In this document: one piece after another, positions 1-7,958 of the stretch
Position numbering within the stretch: the stretch's first letter is position 1
Layout: every line of letters begins with the position of its first letter
Assembly (NCBI RefSeq): GCF_006717145.1
Contig: NZ_VFQF01000001.1
Span: 1,054,001-1,118,000 of the forward strand
Source: Humibacillus xanthopallidus
GTDB taxonomy: Bacteria > Actinomycetota > Actinomycetes > Actinomycetales > Dermatophilaceae
Direction of reading: 5' to 3'
DNA length: 64,000 bases
Notes under the pieces: model-generated
Seen by the model: only the letters and a program-made list of their open reading frames with translations
Databases searched by the model: none
What the model was told of the DNA's origin: nothing
Program-made: the position numbers and the translations under genes

Positions 1-1
1 C

Positions 2-790
2 GAGAAGCTCGCCGTCGCCGACCCCGAGGCGTTCGTCGGCTACTACGCCAACGACGCCGTCGCGCTCGCGGCGCAGGCGTGGCTCGGTCCGGGCTACCAG
101 GTCACCTCGCAGCTCAACGTCGTCAACCCCGGCGGCGCCGGGCAGACGGTGCACCGCGACTACCACCTCGGCTTCCAGTCCGCCGAGACGTGTGCGGCCT
201 ACCCGGCCCACGTGCACGCCCTCTCGCAGGTGCTGACGCTGCAGGGCGCGGTGGCCCACGTCGACATGCCGGTGGAGTCGGGTCCGACGCTCTACCTGCC
301 GCACAGCCAGAAGTTCGCGCACGGCTACGTCGCCTACCAGCAGCCGGAGTTCCAGGAGTACTTCCTCGCCCACCACGTGCAGCTCCCGCTGTCAGCCGGC
401 GACGCCGTCTTCTTCAACCCCGCGCTCTTCCACGCCGCTGGAACGAACCACACGACCGACGTGCGCCGCATGGCGAACCTCCTGCAGATCAGCTCGGCCT
501 TCGGCCGCGCCATGGAGACCGTCGACCGCGCCCGTGTCGTCGAGGCCACCTATCCCGCGCTGCTCTCCGCCCGAACGGCCGGTATGCCGCCGCGCGCGGT
601 CGCGAACGTCGTCGCGGCCACCGCAGAGGGCTACGCCTTCCCGACCAACCTCGACCGCGACCAGCCGATCGACGGGATGTCGCCCCGGACCCAGGCGGAG
701 CGCGTCGCTGCCGCTCTCGAGGCCGGTATGCCGCCGGGCGAGCTCGCGCAGCTCCTCGCGGCCCGCGAGGCGGACCGCTCCAGCCACTGA
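2..790 (+). CDS. Phytanoyl-CoA dioxygenase (PhyH) family protein, 5' truncated by window edge
   Basis: The frame is open from base 2 to the TGA at 788-790, so the true start lies upstream and 262 residues are visible. The segment HRDYHLGFQ holds the HxD pair expected for Fe(II) ligands in PhyH-type 2-oxoglutarate dioxygenases, and a later NPALFHAAGTNHT stretch supplies the distal histidine. LYLPHSQKFAHGY is typical of the core barrel. Family members hydroxylate small organic substrates in the cytoplasm; the substrate here cannot be told. There is no obvious partner gene, and about 95 bp separate it from the next gene. The family call is good, the reaction is inferred. Confidence 0.75.
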   Translation, partial: EKLAVADPEAFVGYYANDAVALAAQAWLGPGYQVTSQLNVVNPGGAGQTVHRDYHLGFQSAETCAAYPAHVHALSQVLTLQGAVAHVDMPVESGPTLYLPHSQKFAHGYVAYQQPEFQEYFLAHHVQLPLSAGDAVFFNPALFHAAGTNHTTDVRRMANLLQISSAFGRAMETVDRARVVEATYPALLSARTAGMPPRAVANVVAATAEGYAFPTNLDRDQPIDGMSPRTQAERVAAALEAGMPPGELAQLLAAREADRSSH

Positions 791-885
791 GGGCACCGGG
801 ACCATCGACTCTGCCGCGTGCGTGGGAGCCATGGTCACGATGGCTTCGGGACACCTGCAGGCCGCGGGTGGTGAGGGAGGCTGTC

Positions 886-2244
886 ATGGTCGTGTTCGAG
901 GATCGGGTCGACGCCGGCACCCGGCTGGCCCGCGAGCTGGAGACCCTCCGCGGCCAGGACGTCGTCGTGCTCGGCCTGCCTCGGGGCGGGGTGCCGGTCG
1001 CGTCCGTCGTGGCCGAGGCACTCGATGCGCCGCTCGACGTCATCGTCGTGCGCAAGCTCGGCGTCCCCTTCCAGCCCGAGCTCGCCATGGGGGCGATCGG
1101 GGAGGGCGGCGTCAGGGTGCTCGACCGCAACCTCGTGATGCGCGCCCGCGTCACCGACGAGGAGATCGAGGACGTCGAGCGGCGAGAGCGGGCGGTGCTC
1201 GACGCTCGTGTCGACCGGCTGCGACGGGGCCGCCCGAGGGTCGACCTGCACGGCCGGGTCGCGGTGGTCGTCGACGACGGCATCGCGACGGGGGCGACCG
1301 CACGGGTCGCGTGCCAGGTCGCCCGACGACTCGGCGCCGCGCGGGTCGTGCTCGCCGTTCCCGTCGCCCCCGCGCACACGGCGGCCCACCTGCCCGAGGC
1401 GGATGACGTCGTCTGCGTGTCGGCGCCCGAGCACTTCAGGGCGGTGGGGGCGCACTACGTCGACTTCTCGCCGACGAGCGACGACGAGGTGGTCGCACTC
1501 CTCGACCGTGCCGGCCATCGCGCCCGCGTGGCGGCGGGACCGCACGGTCACCCGGCGGCCGGAGTGCCCCGCGACATCGACGAGCAGGTCGCCGTCCCGG
1601 CGGGCCGCGCGACGATCGAGGGACACCTGCGCGTGCCGGCCGGGGCCACGGCCGTCGTCGTGTTCGCGCACGGCAGCGGCAGCAGCCGGCACAGCCCGCG
1701 CAACCGCTTCGTCGCCGACGTGCTGCACGATGCCGGCCTCGGCACCCTGCTGCTCGATCTGCTGACCCCGCAGGAGGAGCGCGACCGCGGCAACGTCTTC
1801 GACATCCCGCTGCTGGCGAGCCGCCTCGAGGCGGCGACAGCGTGGCTCGCCTCGAGACCCGACACCGGCTCGTGCCGCATCGGCTGGTTCGGCGCGAGCA
1901 CGGGAGCCGGGGCTGCCCTGTGGGCGGCCGCCGAGCCGCGGTCAGCGGTGGTAGCCGTCGTGTCCCGCGGGGGGCGCCCCGACCTGGCCGGCGCCCGCCT
2001 CGCGTCGGTCCGGGCGCCCACCCTGCTCATCGTCGGTGGCGACGACGACGTCGTGCTGCGCCTCAACCGGCAGGCCCGTGCGCAGCTCGTCGGCTGCGTG
2101 ACCGAGCTGGCGGTCGTGCCGGGTGCCACGCATCTCTTCGAGGAGCCGGGCACGCTGGCCGAGGCCGCCTCCCTCGCGCGGGACTGGTTCGTCCGCCACC
2201 TCGCCGTGCCACCGACGGCGGGCATCGGGAAGGAGTCAGCATGA
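886..2244 (+). CDS. Phosphoribosyltransferase fused to dienelactone hydrolase-like alpha/beta hydrolase
   Basis: This 452-residue protein has two domains. Residues about 1-215 are a type I phosphoribosyltransferase: LGLPRGGVPVA, a KLGVP segment and the PRPP-binding loop VVVDDGIATGATA. Residues about 230-450 are an alpha/beta hydrolase with FAHGSGSSRHSPRN, the nucleophile elbow GWFGASTGAG, the acid region VGGDDDVV and the final histidine in GATHLFEE. I chose the ATG at 886 because GAGGGAGG lies 6 bp upstream; the frame is open further 5' but that part overlaps the preceding gene. The stop overlaps the next start by 4 bp (ATGA), so it is coupled to the erythromycin esterase-like gene. This domain pairing is common in actinobacteria and of unknown function; a role in nucleotide salvage or stress is inference. 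Confidence 0.85.
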   Translation: MVVFEDRVDAGTRLARELETLRGQDVVVLGLPRGGVPVASVVAEALDAPLDVIVVRKLGVPFQPELAMGAIGEGGVRVLDRNLVMRARVTDEEIEDVERRERAVLDARVDRLRRGRPRVDLHGRVAVVVDDGIATGATARVACQVARRLGAARVVLAVPVAPAHTAAHLPEADDVVCVSAPEHFRAVGAHYVDFSPTSDDEVVALLDRAGHRARVAAGPHGHPAAGVPRDIDEQVAVPAGRATIEGHLRVPAGATAVVVFAHGSGSSRHSPRNRFVADVLHDAGLGTLLLDLLTPQEERDRGNVFDIPLLASRLEAATAWLASRPDTGSCRIGWFGASTGAGAALWAAAEPRSAVVAVVSRGGRPDLAGARLASVRAPTLLIVGGDDDVVLRLNRQARAQLVGCVTELAVVPGATHLFEEPGTLAEAASLARDWFVRHLAVPPTAGIGKESA

Positions 2245-3560
2245 GCGCCTGGACCCGGTCGTCGCGCACCGATCGCATCGCGGCCGAGATCCGTTCACTG
2301 GCAAGGCCGCTCACCCGGAGGAGCGATCTCGACGGGCTCGTCGACCGGGTACGCGACGCCCGGTTCGTCTGCATCGGTGAGGCGTCCCACGGCACGAGCG
2401 AGTTCTACCGCTGGCGGGCGCTGCTCAGCCGTCGCCTCATCGAGGAGCACGGCTACCGATGGATCGGTGTCGAGGGCGACTGGCCCGACTGCTGGCGGAT
2501 CAACCGGTGGGTGCGCGGCGAGGCCGACGTCGACCTCGACGCCCTGGGCCTTCTCGCCCACTTCGAGCGCTGGCCGACGTGGATGTGGGCGAACCACGAC
2601 GTCGCCGACTTCCTGACCTGGCTGAGGTCGTTCAACCTCTCCCGTCCCGCGGCCGACCGGGTCGGCTTCTACGGCCTCGACGTCTACTCCCTCTGGGACT
2701 CGCTGTGGGAGATCATGACGTGGCTCGAGACCCACGAACCGGACGCTCTGCCTGCCGCCATGCGCGCCTGGCAGTGCTTCCTGCCCTTCGGCGAGGACCC
2801 CCACCGGTATGCGCGCAGCACGCGGCTCGTGCCCGTGACCTGCGAGTCCGACGTCGTCGGGCTGCTCGTCGAGGTGCGCCGGCGGAGCCGCGCCCGGCTG
2901 CAGGACGAGGAGATGCTCGACGTCGTGCAGAACGCCGAGGTGGTCGTGGGCGCCGAGCACTACTACCGCACGATGGTGCGGGGCGACCGTGAGTCGTGGA
3001 ACATCCGCGACCGCCACATGGTCGACACCATCGAGCGCGTGGCTGCGCATGCGGGGCCGCAGTCGAAGGGCCTGGTGTGGGAGCACAACACGCACGTCGG
3101 CGACGCCCGCGCGACGGACATGTCTCGAGCCGGGATGGTCAACGTCGGTCAGCTGCTGCGCGAACGCCAACCCGGTGGTTCGGTCGCTCTCGTCGGCTTC
3201 GCCTCGCACCGCGGCACGGTCCTCGCCGCGAGCTCGTGGGGCGCCCCGGAGGAGGCGTTCGTCGTGCCCGAGGCGCAGTCCGGCACGCTCGAGGCGCTCC
3301 TGCACGAGACGGTCGGGGAGCCTGCCGTCTTCGTCTTCCCGGACGACCGCTCCGGGCCGTGGCTCTCGTCCTGGCTGGGGCACCGCGCCATCGGCGTCGT
3401 CTACAACCCGCACCACGAGACGGGCAACTACGTGCCGACGAGGATCGGGGCCCGCTACGACGCCCTGCTCTGGCTCGAGCGGACCTCCGCGCTGCATCCC
3501 CTGCACCACGAGCCCACTCCCACGGAGCCCGAGCTCGAGACCGAGCCCACCGGCTTCTGA
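2241..3560 (+). CDS. Erythromycin esterase-like protein
   Basis: A 439-residue protein of the EreA/ChaN-like family. GEASHGTSEFYRWR near residue 45 carries the conserved GE.SHG motif (Glu and His of the active site), followed by GVEGDWPDCWRIN, HDVADFLTWLR, GFYGLDVYSLW and the distal WEHNTHVGDARATDM motif. The family comprises succinoglycan-biosynthesis and macrolide-esterase-like hydrolases; most chromosomal actinobacterial copies are not resistance enzymes, so a drug-inactivating role should not be assumed. The start ATG overlaps the upstream TGA and lies 6 bp after AGGAG. In M. tuberculosis Rv2030c both the phosphoribosyltransferase and this domain occur in one chain, which supports a joint function with the upstream gene. 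Confidence 0.85.
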   Translation: MSAWTRSSRTDRIAAEIRSLARPLTRRSDLDGLVDRVRDARFVCIGEASHGTSEFYRWRALLSRRLIEEHGYRWIGVEGDWPDCWRINRWVRGEADVDLDALGLLAHFERWPTWMWANHDVADFLTWLRSFNLSRPAADRVGFYGLDVYSLWDSLWEIMTWLETHEPDALPAAMRAWQCFLPFGEDPHRYARSTRLVPVTCESDVVGLLVEVRRRSRARLQDEEMLDVVQNAEVVVGAEHYYRTMVRGDRESWNIRDRHMVDTIERVAAHAGPQSKGLVWEHNTHVGDARATDMSRAGMVNVGQLLRERQPGGSVALVGFASHRGTVLAASSWGAPEEAFVVPEAQSGTLEALLHETVGEPAVFVFPDDRSGPWLSSWLGHRAIGVVYNPHHETGNYVPTRIGARYDALLWLERTSALHPLHHEPTPTEPELETEPTGF

Positions 3561-3570
3561 CGCCACGCAC

Positions 3571-3576
3571 TAGCGT
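3571..3576 (+). promoter_or_regulatory. Leaderless -10 element TAGCGT
   Basis: TAGCGT sits 6 bp before the ATG at 3583. A transcript would begin at or next to the start codon, the leaderless architecture common in actinomycetes. Confidence 0.55.
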
Positions 3577-3582
3577 GAGTCC

Positions 3583-3930
3583 ATGAACGCGACGGTCTCG
3601 AGCCTCTACATCTACCCCGACTCCGACTCTCCCGGGCAGGAGCTCGACTCCGTCGACGTGACGCCCTCGGGGCCGGAGGGCAACCGATCGAAGAAGCACG
3701 CCGTGCACCTCGTGAGCGTCGACGACTACGTCGCCACCCATCCCAAGGCCAACATCGTGCTCGACATGGACGCGAGCGTCCTCGCCCGGCTCGTCGGTGA
3801 GGTGGTCCGCCTGGGCGACTGCACCCTTCGCGTCACCCAGTCGCCCTCGCAGTGCGCCGGGGTCTACGCCGAGGTCGTGACCCCCGGCTCGATCGCGGTC
3901 GACGACGAGCTGCAGGTCGCCACGGCGTAG
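3583..3930 (+). CDS. Small MOSC-like protein
   Basis: A 115-residue protein. It opens with VSSLYIYPDSDSPGQELDSV and continues GPEGNRSKKHAVHLVS, which resembles the N-terminal MOSC beta-barrel pattern (YP.K...G..L...V...G..GDR). It closes with CAGVYAEVVTPGSIAVDDEL, like the end of MOSC domains. It is much shorter than full MOSC proteins and no catalytic cysteine of that fold is clear, apart from a Cys in LGDCTLRV and one in SQCAGVY. It has its own leaderless promoter. MOSC proteins handle sulfur carriers for the molybdenum cofactor; that function is not proven here. Confidence 0.55.
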   Translation: MNATVSSLYIYPDSDSPGQELDSVDVTPSGPEGNRSKKHAVHLVSVDDYVATHPKANIVLDMDASVLARLVGEVVRLGDCTLRVTQSPSQCAGVYAEVVTPGSIAVDDELQVATA

Positions 3931-3940
3931 CGTCACGCGC

Positions 3941-4462
3941 GTGACGATCCACTCGAGCCACCCCTTCGACTCGCCCGACGCCGACCGCGACCCGGCCCGC
4001 CGGCTGCGGGGCCGCGTCGGGTCGACGGTCTCGCTGTGGACCGCCGGCTCCGGCCGCGACCGCGCCGGCCTGACCGTCTCGTCCTACCTCGTCGCAGCAG
4101 GTGACCCGTCGCGGATCGTCGCCGTGCTGCATCCGGAGTCGGAGCTGCTCGAGCGCCTCGAGGAGACCGGCACGGCCGTCGTCGCATTTCTCGACTGGCG
4201 TCACCGCGAGCTCGCCGACGTCTTCGCGGGAGTCATGCCCTCGCCGGGCGGCCCCTTCCGGACGGGGGAGTGGCAGGACACGGCGTGGGGCCCCCACCTC
4301 GCGCCCCTGGGGACGTGGGCGGGGGTGCGACTCGATGCCGCAGCCACGCGTGACGTCGGGTGGTCGCGCCTCGTCGAGGCCGTGGTCGAGCACGTCGAGC
4401 TCGGCGACGACGCGGAGCCCCTCGTTCATCGGCGCGGCCGCTACCAGCGTCCACCCACCTGA
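3941..4462 (+). CDS. Flavin reductase-like (FMN-binding split barrel) protein
   Basis: A 173-residue protein starting at a GTG. LRGRVGSTVSLWTAGSGRDR then AGLTVSSYLVAAGDPSRIVAVL matches the flavin reductase domain, in which the G.T.SS segment contacts FMN and the following strand holds the PP.. region. Such proteins reduce free flavin for two-component monooxygenases or bind FMN. It lies 10 bp after the MOSC-like gene, so the two may be co-transcribed. There is no strong ribosome site before the GTG. The partner oxygenase is not apparent. Confidence 0.65.
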   Translation: MTIHSSHPFDSPDADRDPARRLRGRVGSTVSLWTAGSGRDRAGLTVSSYLVAAGDPSRIVAVLHPESELLERLEETGTAVVAFLDWRHRELADVFAGVMPSPGGPFRTGEWQDTAWGPHLAPLGTWAGVRLDAAATRDVGWSRLVEAVVEHVELGDDAEPLVHRRGRYQRPPT

Positions 4463-4526
4463 CTCGCGCCCAGACCCGGCGAGCCTGACCCCGCAGGTAT
4501 GCCGCGAGCGTCCTTGCGCTGCAGGG

Positions 4527-5222
4527 CTACCGGACGAGCGGGGCCAGACCGCTCCAGGCGAGGGCGGTGAGGGTGTCGACGAGCTCGTCGCGTGGCACGC
4601 GGTCGGCCCGGGCGAGCCAGTCGTCGGCGACGGCCTGCACCGAGCCGACGAGCGCCGTCGCGAGGACGCGGGCCCGCGCCGGGTCCGGCAGCGCGGTCTC
4701 GAGCACCCCCGAGAGCATGGTGGTCACGTGGCTCACGGTGCCCCCGACGGGGTCGTCGGGGAGGGGCCGGTCGACCAGGGGCCTCGTGACGACGAAACGG
4801 TAGAGGTCGGGATCGGACTCGACGAGGGCGAGGTAGGCCTCGACGGTGGAGGCGATGACGCTCCGCAGGTCGGGACCGGCGGGCGCGGCGCCGGTCGACA
4901 GCGCCCCGGCGACACTGCCGACGACGCGGCTCTCGATGCGTGCCACGACGGCTCGGTAGAGGCCGGCGCGATCGTCGAAGTGGCGGTAGACGACGGTCTT
5001 GCTCGTGCCGGCCTCGGCGGCGATGTCGTCCATCCCGACGCCGGGACCGTGCCGCCGGATGGCCCGGATCGTCGCGTCGACGATCTCGGAGCGGCGCTCC
5101 TCGCGGTGCCGCTCCCACCGCGCGTCGCGCCCGTCACGCGCGTCCACGGCGTCGGCGACCCCACCGACGGTCGGCACCGCGCGCTCATCGGCGGCTTCGG
5201 TGGGGGCGCTCGGGTCGGCCAT
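4527..5222 (-). CDS. TetR family transcriptional repressor
   Basis: A 231-residue regulator. Residues about 45-90 form the helix-turn-helix: EIVDATIRAIRRHGPGVGMDDIAAEAGTSKTVVYRHF. The C-terminal ligand domain contains a TetR_C-type segment (EAYLALVESDPDLYRFVV). It is divergent from the thiolase/FabG4/MaoC genes with 87 bp between, the usual arrangement for a repressor of a fatty-acid module. Its own -10 (TAGTTT, 5229-5234 on the minus strand) lies 6 bp before its ATG, so the message is probably leaderless. An inverted repeat in the shared region is the likely operator. The effector, perhaps an acyl-CoA, is inferred. Confidence 0.88.
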   Translation of the reverse strand: MADPSAPTEAADERAVPTVGGVADAVDARDGRDARWERHREERRSEIVDATIRAIRRHGPGVGMDDIAAEAGTSKTVVYRHFDDRAGLYRAVVARIESRVVGSVAGALSTGAAPAGPDLRSVIASTVEAYLALVESDPDLYRFVVTRPLVDRPLPDDPVGGTVSHVTTMLSGVLETALPDPARARVLATALVGSVQAVADDWLARADRVPRDELVDTLTALAWSGLAPLVR

Positions 5223-5225
5223 GAG

Positions 5226-5270
5226 CCGAAACTAACAGGTACTTCGTGTATCGGCTACAGCGAGTTTCGG
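5226..5270. promoter_or_regulatory. Candidate TetR operator between divergent tetR and thiolase operon
   Basis: CCGAAACT at 5226-5233 is repeated as AGTTTCGG at 5263-5270, inverted with 29 bp between. The left copy overlaps the tetR -10 (TAGTTT on the minus strand) and the right copy abuts a TATGTT -10-like element at 5272-5277 that faces the thiolase. The placement suits a repressor controlling both directions; binding is inferred. Confidence 0.45.
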
Positions 5271-5309
5271 TTATGTTGTCCCACGACCGCCCCCACCCGA
5301 GGAGATCCC

Positions 5310-6617
5310 ATGGCCGCCTCATCCGTCCCCCGCGCCGCCACTCGTCAGCCTCGGCGGGTCGCCGTGCTCGGGGGCAACCGCATCCCCTTCGCCCGCGCCA
5401 ACGGCCCGTACGCGCAGGCCTCCAACCAGGACATGCTGACCGCCGCGGTCGACGGGCTCGTCGCCCGGTTCGGCCTCGCGGGGGAGCGGGTCGGCGAGGT
5501 CGTGGCGGGGGCCGTGCTCAAGCACAGCGCCGACTTCAACCTCACGCGCGAGACCGTGCTGGGCTCGCGGCTGCACCCGACGACACCGGCCTACGACGTG
5601 CAGCAGGCGTGCGGCACCGGCCTCGAGGCCGCGATCCTCGTCGCCAACAAGATCGCCCTCGGCCAGATCGACTCCGGCATCGCCGGTGGCGTCGACAGCG
5701 CGAGCGACGCGCCCATCGCTGTCAGCGAGGGTCTGCGCCAGGGACTGCTCGCAGCGAACCGCGCCAAGAGCACGGCTCAGCGGCTCAAGGCGCTCGCGAG
5801 CATCCGCCCGACTCAGCTCATCCCGGCGATCCCGCAGAACGTCGAGCCGCGCACCGGGCTCTCGATGGGAGAGCACATGTCCCAGACCGCGGCCCGGTGG
5901 AGCATCACCCGCGAGGCCCAGGACGAGCTCGCAGCGGCGTCCCACGCCCACCTCGCCGCCGCCTACGAACGCGGCTTCTTCGACGACCTCGTCACCGGCT
6001 ACCTCGGCGTGTCGAAGGACACGACCCTGAGACCCGACACGAGCACCGAGAAGCTCGCCGCCCTCAAGCCGGTCTTCGGCAAGGGGGACGGTGCGACAAT
6101 GACGGCCGGCAACTCCACCCCGCTCACCGACGGGGCCTCGGTGGTGCTGCTCGGCACCGAGGAGTGGGCCGCAGCGCACCATCTGACCCCGCTGGCCTGG
6201 TTCGTCGACGCCGAGACCGCCGCCGTCGACTACGTGCACGGCGACGAGGGCATGCTCATGGCTCCGGCCTACGCCGTGCCCCGCCTCTTGGCGCGAAACG
6301 GCCTGTCGTTGCAGGACTTCGACTTCTACGAGATCCACGAGGCCTTTGCGGCGACCGTGCTGACGACTCTGGCGGCGTGGGAGGACGCGGACTTCTGCCG
6401 CGACCGCCTCGGGCTCGACGCACCCCTGGGCAGCATCGACCGCAGCCGGCTCAACGTCAACGGATCGTCCCTCGCGGCGGGGCACCCGTTCGCCGCCACC
6501 GGCGGGCGCATCGTCGCCTCCCTCGCCAAGCAGCTGTCGGAGGCGGGCGGCGGCCGTGGCCTCATCTCCATCTGCGCTGCCGGTGGGCAGGGCGTCGTCG
6601 CGATCCTGGAGGCCTGA
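5310..6617 (+). CDS. Acetyl-CoA acetyltransferase (thiolase, FadA2/FadI-like)
   Basis: A 435-residue thiolase. The nucleophilic cysteine is in QQACGTGLEAA (about residue 95), the His of the oxyanion hole is in EIHEAFAAT, the second His in SLAAGHPFAATGGR and the proton-donor Cys in ISICAAGGQG. The enzyme cleaves 3-ketoacyl-CoA or condenses acetyl-CoA in beta-oxidation or synthesis. I chose the ATG at 5310 because GAGGAG lies 6 bp upstream; the long upstream extension of the frame crosses the tetR gene and is rejected. It is followed after 3 bp by fabG4 and then maoC, the same three partners as mycobacterial fadA2-fabG4-htdX. Confidence 0.92.
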   Translation: MAASSVPRAATRQPRRVAVLGGNRIPFARANGPYAQASNQDMLTAAVDGLVARFGLAGERVGEVVAGAVLKHSADFNLTRETVLGSRLHPTTPAYDVQQACGTGLEAAILVANKIALGQIDSGIAGGVDSASDAPIAVSEGLRQGLLAANRAKSTAQRLKALASIRPTQLIPAIPQNVEPRTGLSMGEHMSQTAARWSITREAQDELAAASHAHLAAAYERGFFDDLVTGYLGVSKDTTLRPDTSTEKLAALKPVFGKGDGATMTAGNSTPLTDGASVVLLGTEEWAAAHHLTPLAWFVDAETAAVDYVHGDEGMLMAPAYAVPRLLARNGLSLQDFDFYEIHEAFAATVLTTLAAWEDADFCRDRLGLDAPLGSIDRSRLNVNGSSLAAGHPFAATGGRIVASLAKQLSEAGGGRGLISICAAGGQGVVAILEA

Positions 6618-6620
6618 GCC

Positions 6621-7958
6621 GTGACCGACATCTTCTCGACCATCATCGGCTCGCCGATCGCCCGACGCGTCGGTGTGCCCCAGCCGACCCGGCTGCGCCG
6701 CTACGAGCCCGGTATGCCGCTCTGCGAGGGCCCGGTGCTCGTCGCCGGCGGTGGGCGGTTCGCCGACGGACTCGTCACGTGGCTGGGCGAGCTCGGCATC
6801 CGGGCGATCCGCGCCCTCGACCCGAACCCGTCCGACTCGGGGGAGGCGACCCGGCTCGGCGCCGTCGTCCTCGACCTCAGCGAGGCCCGCGACCCCCAGG
6901 ACCTCGACGCGCTTCGCGTCGTCGGTGCACCGGCCCTCAGGTCCCTCGCCCGCAACGCGCGAGTCGTCGTCATCGGCACAGACCCCGCCACCCTGGGCGA
7001 GGTCTCACACGTCGCCACCCATCGAGCCCTCGAGGGGGCGGTGCGCTCGATCGCCAAGGAGCTGCGTCACGGAGCGACCGCCAACCTCGTTCTCGCGCAG
7101 CAGGATTCGTCCGACGGCGTCCGGTCCGCGGTCGAGTTCCTCCTCTCGGGCCGGTCGGCCTACGTCGACGGCCAGGTCATCCGGGTGGACGACAGGACCG
7201 GTGCGAACGCCGACGCCGTCAGGCCGCTCGCCGGCAAGGTCGCGGTCGTCACCGGCGCCGCCCGTGGCATCGGCGCGGAGATCGCCCGAGTCATGGCCCG
7301 TGACGGAGCCACCGTCGTGGCCGTGGACGTGCCTGCCGCCGGTGACGCGCTAGCGGCCGTGGCCAACGAGATCCGCGGCACGGCTCTCCAGGTAGACGTG
7401 ACCGCGGCGGACGCCGGCAGGCGCATCGTCGACCACGCCGTGACGCGCCATGGGTCGATCGACGTCGTCGTGCACAACGCCGGCATCACCCGCGACAAGC
7501 TCCTCGTCAACATGGACGAATCCCGTTGGGGCAGTGTGATGGCCGTCAACCTCAGGTCCATCCTCCAGCTCAACGACGCGATCCTCGCGCCGGGGGCGAT
7601 GCCCGACGGCGGGCGCATCGTCTGCGTCGCCTCGATCGCGGGCATCGCCGGTAACCGTGGCCAGACCAACTACGGCGCGAGCAAGGCCGGGGTCATCGGC
7701 ATCGTCGACGCCCTCTCGACCCAGCTCGCGGAGAGAGGCATCACGGTCAACGCCGTGGCTCCGGGCTTCATCGAGACCGACATGACCGCGCGGATCCCCT
7801 TCGCGACACGGGAGATCGGCCGTCGGATGAACTCGCTGCAGCAGGGTGGCACACCCAAGGACGTCGCCGAGACCATCGCGTGGCTGGCCCAGCCGGGCGC
7901 AGCCGCCGTCACCGGCCAGGTCGTGCGGGTCTGCGGCCAGAGCCTGCTGGGGGCGTGA
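6621..7958 (+). CDS. fabG4: High-molecular-weight 3-oxoacyl-ACP/CoA reductase (FabG4 type)
   Basis: At 445 residues it is nearly twice a normal FabG. Residues about 1-200 are a degenerate Rossmann domain (VLVAGGGRFADGLV) and about 205-445 the active SDR domain with VVTGAARGIGAEIAR for NADH, NAGITRDKLL, the catalytic Ser in CVASIAG and Tyr/Lys in NYGASKAG. This matches the FabG4 class, which reduces long 3-oxoacyl thioesters using NADH. GTG start, 3 bp after the thiolase stop. It probably works with the thiolase and the following dehydratase as one cycle. Family confidence is high; physiological substrate length is inferred. Confidence 0.92.
   Translation: MTDIFSTIIGSPIARRVGVPQPTRLRRYEPGMPLCEGPVLVAGGGRFADGLVTWLGELGIRAIRALDPNPSDSGEATRLGAVVLDLSEARDPQDLDALRVVGAPALRSLARNARVVVIGTDPATLGEVSHVATHRALEGAVRSIAKELRHGATANLVLAQQDSSDGVRSAVEFLLSGRSAYVDGQVIRVDDRTGANADAVRPLAGKVAVVTGAARGIGAEIARVMARDGATVVAVDVPAAGDALAAVANEIRGTALQVDVTAADAGRRIVDHAVTRHGSIDVVVHNAGITRDKLLVNMDESRWGSVMAVNLRSILQLNDAILAPGAMPDGGRIVCVASIAGIAGNRGQTNYGASKAGVIGIVDALSTQLAERGITVNAVAPGFIETDMTARIPFATREIGRRMNSLQQGGTPKDVAETIAWLAQPGAAAVTGQVVRVCGQSLLGA

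Noticed and set aside
796-865. Full DosR box before the phosphoribosyltransferase gene
   Set aside because: Only the half TTCGGGAC is perfect; GGGACC-ATC-GACTC at 796-808 also matches just part of the palindrome.
79-885. Open frame upstream of the phosphoribosyltransferase gene that could extend it by 270 residues
   Set aside because: It overlaps the dioxygenase gene in another frame, has Arg/Pro-rich nonsense composition, and the ATG at 886 has a strong ribosome site.
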